Source: Cyanobacteria bacterium UBA11370 (lineage in GTDB: Bacteria; Cyanobacteriota; Cyanobacteriia; Cyanobacteriales; Coleofasciculaceae). From it: a stretch of 15,449 bases of DNA. The stretch lies in contig DNGI01000056.1 of assembly GCA_003486645.1 (NCBI GenBank), forward strand, positions 1 to 15,449, given 5' to 3'. Of the stretch, positions 15,405-15,449 are shown in pieces. The position numbers and the translations under genes were made by a program. Position 1 is the stretch's first letter. Every line of letters begins with the position of its first letter. The notes under the pieces are model-generated. The model saw nothing but the letters and a program-made list of their open reading frames with translations, was not told the DNA's origin and made no database searches.

Positions 15405-15449
15405 GACAAGGGGGACAAGGGGGACAAGAGGGACAAGGGGGACAAGGGG
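15405..15449. repeat. GACAAGGGG nonamer array, five copies, running off the window end
   Basis: Five 9-base units (the third reads GACAAGAGG) reach exactly the last base, so the array probably continues. The 15223-15404 stretch before it has one HIP1 site and no gene that I can support. A minus-strand frame through it is only the repeat read as a Ser-Pro-Leu-rich peptide. Confidence 0.85.

Noticed and set aside
15251..15445. Minus-strand reading frame of 64 residues
   Set aside because: Its N-terminus is the nonamer array read as Ser-Pro-Leu repeats; no ribosome-binding site or conserved-looking segment.

Overview
The window looks like chromosomal DNA of a cyanobacterium, probably filamentous. 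HIP1-type palindromes (GCGATCGC) occur about 12 times in 15.4 kb. There are several short tandem heptamer arrays of the kind known from filamentous cyanobacterial genomes, and the proteins are of cyanobacterial type. I cannot name the genus. No rRNA, tRNA, CRISPR array, transposase or phage gene was seen.

Layout, left to right. Bases 1-144 hold no gene that I can support, only a C-rich tract. A minus-strand gene (145-1509) encodes a membrane-anchored SGNH/GDSL hydrolase. Divergent from it, across about 160 bp with a candidate promoter, runs a plus-strand cluster: a low-molecular-weight protein tyrosine phosphatase overlapping by 4 bp a PyrF-PyrE fusion that carries both last steps of UMP synthesis. 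A membrane cytochrome b561-type protein and a Tat-exported sulfite-oxidase-family molybdoenzyme follow, 11 bp apart, and probably form one periplasmic redox pair. Next comes a Uma2-family putative nuclease, ending in a nested palindromic repeat.

On the minus strand (5988-8913) lies a two-gene signalling unit. An alpha/beta hydrolase closely resembling Bacillus RsbQ, with its Ser-Asp-His triad intact, sits directly upstream of a membrane histidine kinase with GAF-like and PAS regions. In Bacillus, RsbQ works with a PAS domain in the phosphatase RsbP, so this looks like the same sensing idea wired to a kinase. No response regulator is adjacent.

A 309-bp divergent region holding three different tandem arrays separates this unit from a large plus-strand gene (9223-13065). 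That gene encodes a one-chain hydantoinase A/B (5-oxoprolinase-type) enzyme, interrupted in frame by several low-complexity inserts built from the same repeat families. Two small genes of unknown function follow in a tightly coupled pair (13116-13820). Convergent to them is a peptidoglycan hydrolase (13867-15222) that joins an Amidase_3 domain, a stalk-like domain and a glucosaminidase-like domain but has no signal peptide. The last 227 bp are non-coding and end in a 9-bp tandem array running off the window.

The main novelty candidates are the RsbQ-like hydrolase/PAS-kinase unit and the repeat invasion of the oxoprolinase gene. The heptamer repeats have no stop codon in any of the six frames, which may explain how they can sit inside a coding sequence.
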